NCBI RefSeq assembly: GCF_032118995.1
Contig: NC_092665.1
Span: forward strand, 13,558,512 to 13,622,511
Reading direction: 5' to 3'
From: Asterias amurensis
Lineage: Eukaryota > Echinodermata > Asteroidea > Forcipulatida > Asteriidae
DNA length: 64,000 nucleotides
Positions within the stretch are counted from its first letter, which is position 1. The number at the start of each line of letters is the position of its first letter. The notes under the pieces were generated by a model that was given only the letters and a program-made list of their open reading frames with translations, was not told the DNA's origin and did no database searches. Positions 58,137 through 64,000 of the stretch are shown here, piece after piece. A program made the position numbers and the translations under genes.

Positions 58137-61100
58137 ATGGGCTCGATATGGTCATGGCTTTTCGAGGACGAAACCTCGATTTTGCCTCAGGATGAACTTT
58201 TGTCAGTGGTTGTCCAACCCAACCCGGGTGAGGAGAATGACGAGCCCTGGTGTTTGTCTCGGGATGAACTAGGGAATTGGTTTATCAAGAATATACAACA
58301 TGGGACGTACGCCTTCTCAAAGGACTGCAAATCAGCAATTGACAGTGTGGTCCAACACATTTACTGCCGTTGCTCTGAAAACATTCTCGCCTTTCAGGTT
58401 AATAAAGTTGTCAAGGTGAGAACATTTGTTGATGTCCTTAAGCTGATTTTTATAATATTGTGTAAAGCGCTTTGAGGCCATCCCATGCATAAGGCGCTTT
58501 ATTATTTTTTAATATTATTATTATTAAGTACACACAGTATGTTTCTTTTTGGCTATCACCCAGGCGCAATTTCATATAGCTTAATTTCTGCTAAGCAAAC
58601 ATGAGTAGGATCCAGCCACAGATGATACATGATGATTTTGGTTGGTATTTGGGGTGGTAACAGTGTTCCAGTAAGCATCGTTAATTTACTTAGCAGGTCT
58701 ACTTTTAAAAAGACACGTTGCCTTGGATCGGTCGAGTTGGTCTATACATTACAAAGTGTTTGAAACCGTTTGTTATAAAATGCATATGGTTACAAAGATG
58801 TTTTAAAAGTAGAATATAATATGATCCACACAAATATACCTCGAAATTGCGTGGTTTCCTTTTATTTTGCGAACTAACACGGTCGGCCAAAAAATTGACT
58901 CCACAAAATGGCGCGCCGTGTTAGTTCACGACGTATTTATAAGGAAATTATCCGTGCAATTTCGAGGCATTTGTGTGTGGATCATTTTATTCTACTTTTA
59001 AAACATCTTTCCAACCATCTGTATTTTGTAACAAACTGTTTTTAAACGCGTTTCATAGACCAACTCCCCTGGACCAAGGCAACGTGTCCCTTTAATTGTA
59101 ATGTTTACTTTTTTGTAAAGCGCTTTAAAGCCATTATACATTTTCAGAACAGAAAACAAAAATAAAAGTTCACAGATTTACAAATAACTTACAGGGTTCA
59201 CAGGAGGTAATGGTAAAAGACTTCTCTTGAAATATTATTTTTGAGAAAACATTACAACAATTATCAATTCTCGACATCGAGAATTACGGATTTATAGTAA
59301 ACGCATGTTAACGGCGAAACGTGCGGAAACAAGGGTGGGTTTTCCCAATATTTTTTCCCGACTCCGATGACCGATTGAGTCTAAATTTTCACAGGTTTCT
59401 TATTTTATACACAGGGTGTCTCAAAAAAAAGGTAATCCTACTTTAAAGGGTTTTTATGACCAGACTATTATGTTTACCAGCAGAAAGTATGGCATCATCT
59501 TAATGCTGAAACCTTGTGCTTTCCAATGATACATTTGGTTACATTCTAGGGTCATGCATCAGCGAGCACCATTGTCTTGAAAATGTGGTGCAAAAATGCA
59601 GTTGGTTCACTTTTAAACCCTTGTCATTCTGGCCTTCAGACAGTGTGTAAACCTCAGGTTGTCACAATGGTTCAGCTAACGGCAGAACAGAGAATATTTG
59701 TGGTCAAGAAATGGTATGAAACCAGAACTTTTTGCATGCTACACAGGATGCATTTGGAGAAGCATTCCCAGATCGATAACCACCAGCAAAGAAACAATCT
59801 GGGCCAATGTGAGAAAGTATGAAGCACATCAGGAACCAGCCTCAATCGCAACAAAGGAAGTTCAGGAAGGCCAAGGACAGCGAGATCACAGGAAAACATC
59901 GCTATCCTACGACAGCAACTGATTGACCACCCACGGGAGACAAGTGCAAGACGGAATGGTGTTGGACTGAGCCACACCACTTTTAATCGGATCACTCATC
60001 TGGACCACATCATCACATCCGTCATGAACTTCTGCTTCCTGATCTTGCAAGAAGACATACTTTCTGTGAGCGGCTTCTTGAGCGGTGTGAGAGAGATCCC
60101 AGCAAACTTCTGGTTCATACCTTTTCTTGACCACTCTGCTGTTATTAGCTGAACCATTTGTGACAACCCGAGGTTTACATGCACTCTGTCTGAAGGCCAA
60201 AATGACATGGGTTCAAAAGTGAACCAACTGCATTTATGCACCACAACTTCAAGACAATGGTGCTCGCTGATGCATGACCCTTGAATGTAACCAAATGTAT
60301 CATTGGAAAGCACAAGGTTTCAGCTTTAAGATGATGCCATGCTTTCTGCTGGTAAACATAATAGTCTGGTCATAAAAACCCTTTAAAGTAGGATTACCTT
60401 TTTTTTGAGACACCCTGTATAAGTTGTGATACACGAAGTGTGGGCCTTGGACAATACTGTTTACCGAAAGTGTCCAATGGCTTTAAGGATCTGCGTAAGG
60501 CACTTATTACGCATCGTTTATCATTGTTATCGTTTTATTTCGCTTTGCTACTTTTTGTGCTTAAGCAGCTCTATGAAATTTGGTACAGTTTGAAGATTGG
60601 GTAGGTCTATAATGTAGTTCATGGGATCAGATGTTGTGTTTCATTCGCAGGGTGGATCGCTCGGAAAAGGCACTATGGTAAAAGATCTATCGGACGTGGA
60701 CCTGGTTGCATTCGTCAGCCAACCATATCTGGAACCCATCTCAGAGATTGGAAAGGAAGAATATAAGGAAACTTTGTCGGGAATAATTTCCGATCTAGCG
60801 TCAACTTTGGAATGTGTGCCGAACGTCCAAATCATACGATCCGATGAATACTTGTTGAATTTTAAGATACAAGTCGGAAGTCGATGGATAGACGTCGATG
60901 TTCTTCCTACAACGGAAAACGTTCCAAATAATCAAAGGTGTAAGTTAAACGTGAACACAGTAATAAGAACATTTTTCTGATTTTGGGTGATAATTTTTTT
61001 TTTTTTGTGGAGTCAAAAATTTGGCTCTTTGCAAAATGGCAGACCGTGTGTATTCACGAAATACAAGAAAAACCACATACTTTCAAGGTATTTTTATATA

Positions 61101-63123
61101 GATAATTTGAATTATCTTATTTTTAAAGCATCTTTCAAACTCCAACAATATTTCATAGGACCAAAAGCGCCCAAACCGAAGACACGTGTACCCTATAATC
61201 CCTGCATTCCAACAACGCCACGATCAGCTCAATCGGCCAATGGTGTTTAGTTTAAATAATGCTATCATCTTCAGAAACAGGCGTCCAACAGTGTTTCTTT
61301 CTGATTCTTACTTCTTCCTTTCCTTCAGCGTATCGCAATCTCTTTCTGTCTATGCTAGACTACGGGAATGGAACAAGACAGCTTTATTCTGCATCATTCG
61401 TTCAGTACCGAAAGCAGTTTGTTAAGGAACAACCCGGCCACGTGAAGGAGTTAATACGCCTGGTGAAGTATTGGGCGTCTAGATTCCTCCCTAAGTATCT
61501 CCAGAAGTCTTACCCTCTGGAGTTGATCACCATCTACCGGTGGGAGAAGGCAGGGAAGCCAAGTTATCTTGATAAAGCCCAGGGTTTGAGGAGCGTCTTG
61601 GAAGTTCTGACCAAACTGGACAGGCTGCGTGTTTCTTGGAAATACATGCACAATGATGATCACCTTGAAGAAACTATTATCAGGAAACTCAAAATGGAAA
61701 GGTGAACTTTACTGAGTTGATTGGGCGTTAAAGGCACTGGACACTATTGCCAACTACTCAAAATAATTGTAAGCAAAAAAACTTGGTAATGAGCAATGGA
61801 GCCGTTGATAGTATACAACATTGCGAGAAACGGCTCCCTCTGAAGTAACACAGTTTTTGAGAAAGAGGTAATTTCTTATACCCAATAAATATTAAAAGAC
61901 TTCAGGCCTGAAGCCATCTGAAAGCACACAATTTTTGTGCAACAAGGGTGTTCTTTTCTTTCTTTGCTCTCTTGCAACTTCGAAGACCAAGAGTCTAAAT
62001 TTTCACAGATTTGTTATTTTATGAATAATAATGTTGGGATACACCAAGTGAGAATACTGGTCTTTGATTATTACCAAAGGTGTCTAGTGCCTTTAAAATA
62101 AGAATTGAGATTCTGCCTGACAAAACATCACACTTTTGCTCATGAATATGGACATTTTAACTAACACAAAGTAACAAATTGCATGGACCCTGTGAACATA
62201 ATAATGTGGTCACGAATACTTTGTAAGTGACATCATTAACATGAAAACAGCACGACTGAGTAAGTCTAGTACCCAGAAACACCACTCACAAGGCTTGGAT
62301 CCTATGCGATTAAGGCGTCGAACACGCACTCTGCTGCTTATTCGTTTGACCTTGGGTACCACCTTCATTGCTCATGAATGCAATTTAGTACTTGCACAAT
62401 GCTCATGAAAATTGCACAGTCTATTTATTATTACTACAATCATGCTCTTTAATTTTAACCTATGACGTGTACCCCCCCCCCCCCACTCTACAGACCAATC
62501 GTTTTGGACCCGGCAAATCCGACGAACAACGTTTGCTACATGTACACCCTTCGGGACAACATAGAGGTAAGCAAATGGCACATCGAGGACTGATACATGA
62601 ACGAACAGTGTGTTTTCAAGTAGATTATGGTGGCATTGGCCTAATGGAACACATTAAAGCTGTCCATCAGAGATTCTGCGCACCACAATAGACCTTATGC
62701 ACATGACGTCATTTTAGTAGGGCGCCCTCACCTAAAGGTCAAAAGGGGGTTGTTCATTGGCCAATTCTGTGCGCCGCGCGAACAAATTTGTGCGTTTCGA
62801 TTGTTTCGTCACCGTTTTTCCACTAAGATGGCCGCTGGATGACGTCAATGCATAAGGTCTCATAACATGGACTGAAGGAGTGTGATTCAAAAGAGGGCGA
62901 TATCAGAAGTTTTGTTTACACAGTTTTCTGTTGGGGGGGGGGGATCTGCAATGGGACTCACGCAGTGTTTTAAATTCTAACCATGCAGGTATTAGCCTCG
63001 GCTGCCGAAAGAACCCTTCAGACAGACCTCCTGGAAAACGTCATCGTGTGGCCATACGTGAGAAAATGTCGCGCCTTCAAGAGGCAAAGAGCAGCATTTT
63101 CAAACACTTGGCCTACGCGGTAA
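58137..63123 (+). CDS. OAS-like: OAS unit E: 2'-5'-oligoadenylate synthase with extended termini
   Basis: Exons are 58137..58415, 60651..60939, 61329..61701, 62494..62566 and 62989..63123 (TAA), about 382 aa, with the same phases as unit D. The N-terminus (MGSIWSWLFEDETSILPQ) is about 20 residues longer than D. The catalytic set is complete: GGSLGKGTMVKDLSDVDLV and the third Asp in WIDVDVLPTTEN. ELIRLVKYW, YPLELITIYRWEKAG and RPIVLDPANPTNNV follow. Where C and D stop after TAWP or TAW, E reads on from VWP for 21 residues (VRKCRAFKRQRAAF then SNTWPTR). This crosses sequence that is 3' UTR in B and C and gives a basic tail. Intron 1 holds a family 2 element and a family 3 element with a nested mariner-like insert. 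The promoter module with a kB site lies at 56.1 kb. Confidence 0.88.
58455..58528 (+). repeat. LINE 3'-end fragment (intron of unit E)
   Basis: gtaaagcgctttgaggcc followed by aaggcgctttattatt and an (ATT)n tail resembles the 3' terminus of the LINE at 45.6-46.2 kb. Confidence 0.4.
58705..59095. repeat. TTAA family 2 element (intron of unit E)
   Basis: TTAA-flanked, 391 bp, inverted ends acacgttgccttggatcggt and a diverged mate. The central hairpin is partly eroded. Confidence 0.8.
59125..60486. repeat. TTAA family 3 element split by a mariner-like insertion
   Basis: The left part is 59125-59410 and the right part 60419-60486. Ends aaagccattatacattttc and gtgtccaatggctttaa are inverted relatives of family 3. 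The insertion point falls in the family's ataaaataagaaacctgtg region, next to TA dinucleotides. Confidence 0.7.
59411..60418. mobile_element. Mariner-like DNA transposon, internally rearranged, with arms of about 300 bp
   Basis: Ends ACAGGGTGTCTCAAAAAAA / its inverse, beside TA. Each arm carries the same start of a transposase, MVQLTAEQRIFVVKKWYETR on the plus strand and a diverged inverse at about 60100-60160. Beyond it the left part encodes helix-turn-helix-like pieces (TIWANVRKYEAH) in a shifted frame. These resemble the N-terminal DNA-binding domain of Tc1/mariner-type transposases in invertebrates. No catalytic DDE domain is present, so it is non-autonomous. Confidence 0.7.
61003..61195. 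repeat. TTAA family 2 relic (intron 2 of unit E)
   Basis: Half copy recognisable by gtggagtcaaaaatttggct, cagaccgtgtgtattcacg and aaagcatctttcaaac. It occupies the same intron as the relic in unit D and may be an inherited insertion. Confidence 0.5.
61728..62096. repeat. TTAA family 1 element (intron 3 of unit E)
   Basis: TTAA-flanked, 369 bp. Belongs to the ggcactggacac subfamily lacking the central GAGACCTCA hairpin. Confidence 0.8.
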
Positions 63124-63805
63124 ACTTTCCACCTTTCATGCGCAAGTTTGGGTGAGCGACTAGATTTGACTAGACCGACTAGACTAACCAGAAACCATAG
63201 AACACAGGGAGATTGACTATTATAGGACCATGCACAGGGGGAATCGTCGATATGTATTGTGTTCCATATAGATATGGTCAATTCATGAGCAACGCCACAA
63301 TTTCTGGTCAGAATATGCTTTTTGATTTTAGTACACAACAACACAAACATTGCTTGATAAAAAGCTGGAGATTTTAATAATGATAGCAAGATCAGTGGTT
63401 TAATATGCAAAGTGAAAGACTACTTAGACTAAGACTACTTAATTGTATTCTCACTATTTATTTATTTATTTTTGTGATTAATCACTTTTCGGATACCTCA
63501 AAGGCGTTTCCTTCTAACGAAAAGGGTTCACATGTTAAATAATTATTACCGAAAAAAATTAGCAGTGCCAAATCAAAGTTTATACGATCACTTTTATGAA
63601 ACATTAATGTACGCATATATATTCGCTGAAATAAACTAAAATGTGTAATAGCCATTATTTGAAGCCAATTTATAGGCTTAAGTTATAAACATGCTTTTGT
63701 ATTCAAAAATCCTCGGGAGTACAGTGGATTCCTGACATTTTGTAAAATGTCGGTTTTGTTTTGTATTCTATTCCTTTACAAACAAACCAAGAAGTTCGTA
63801 TGTAC
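63124..63805. other. 3' flank of unit E
   Basis: AT-rich. An AATAAA near 63631 is a candidate poly(A) signal. No further exon recognised. Confidence 0.3.
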
Positions 63806-64000
63806 TTAAGACACTGTGCATACACTGTTGGTGTTTGTCAAAGACCAGTCTTCTCACTTGGTGAATCTCAACATATACATAGAATAACAAATCTGTGAAA
63901 ATTTGATCTTAGTCGGTCGTCGAGTTTGCGAGATAATAATGAAAGAAGAAAAAACCTTGTCACACGAAGTTGTGTGCTTTCCGATGCTTGATTTCGAGAC
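63806..64000. repeat. TTAA family 1 element running off the window
   Basis: Starts ttaagacactgtgcatacac and proceeds through the usual internal landmarks to the central hairpin at the window edge. Confidence 0.7.

Noticed and set aside
20415-63123. cGAS-like (cGLR) identity for the nucleotidyltransferase array
   Set aside because: The GGSLGKGT/SDVDL signature, the RLVKYW segment and the RPIVLDPANPT motif are those of OAS with its own C-terminal domain. No Mab21-type features or zinc ribbon are seen.
1-64000. LTR retroelements, Polintons, other virus-derived elements, CRISPR arrays, rRNA genes
   Set aside because: I looked for long direct terminal repeats, capsid, envelope or integrase-like stretches and repeat-spacer arrays and saw none. 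The only reverse-transcriptase reading is the LINE fragment at 45.6-46.0 kb.

Overview
The window looks like a deuterostome invertebrate nuclear genome, most likely an echinoderm and probably a sea star. The reasons are short exons in long AT-rich introns, dense short terminal-inverted-repeat elements of a type I associate with sea-star genomes, and tRNA-derived SINEs. The taxon is inferred from repeat style and protein families; no taxonomic marker gene is present.

Layout. 0.1-2.5 kb: a minus-strand gene of the CXorf65/C22orf15 family, rebuilt from four exons whose splice phases all agree, plus one unassigned minus-strand exon at the left edge. 2.5-8.7 kb: intergenic repeats, including a GC-rich palindromic array at 5.7-6.15 kb. 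8.8-12.1 kb: a plus-strand C2H2 zinc-finger gene of the ZNF384/ZNF362 (Drosophila rotund/squeeze) family, followed by a 27-bp minisatellite. 12.8-20.2 kb: intergenic, with MITE-like elements.

20.4-63.1 kb is the main feature: five 2'-5'-oligoadenylate synthase (OAS) units in tandem, all on the plus strand, here called A to E. Each has the OAS nucleotidyltransferase motif GGSLGKGT followed by SDxDL, and the OAS C-terminal domain. Each ends with an R-P-I-V-L-D-P-type motif. Exon phases are almost identical across the copies. Units A and B probably form one two-unit gene of about 694 residues, laid out like vertebrate OAS2. In unit A the third catalytic Asp is Asn, so the N-terminal half is probably inactive. 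Unit C (about 455 aa) starts with an extra exon carrying a hydrophobic helix and looks membrane-anchored. Unit D (about 340 aa) is a compact single-unit OAS. Unit E (about 382 aa) has longer N- and C-termini.

C, D and E each have, several kb upstream, a related promoter and non-coding first exon with one or two NF-kB-type sites (GGGGAATTCCC or GGGAAATTCCC) about 210-285 bp before the first splice donor. Together these suggest an inducible antiviral dsRNA-sensing cluster run by NF-kB, in an animal without interferons.

About a quarter to a third of the window is repeats. Three short families flanked by TTAA supply most of them. Others are fold-back elements (one with a clear 9-bp target duplication), a mariner-like element with long inverted arms, a LINE 3' end and SINE remnants. 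Several are nested. I saw no LTR or other virus-derived element.
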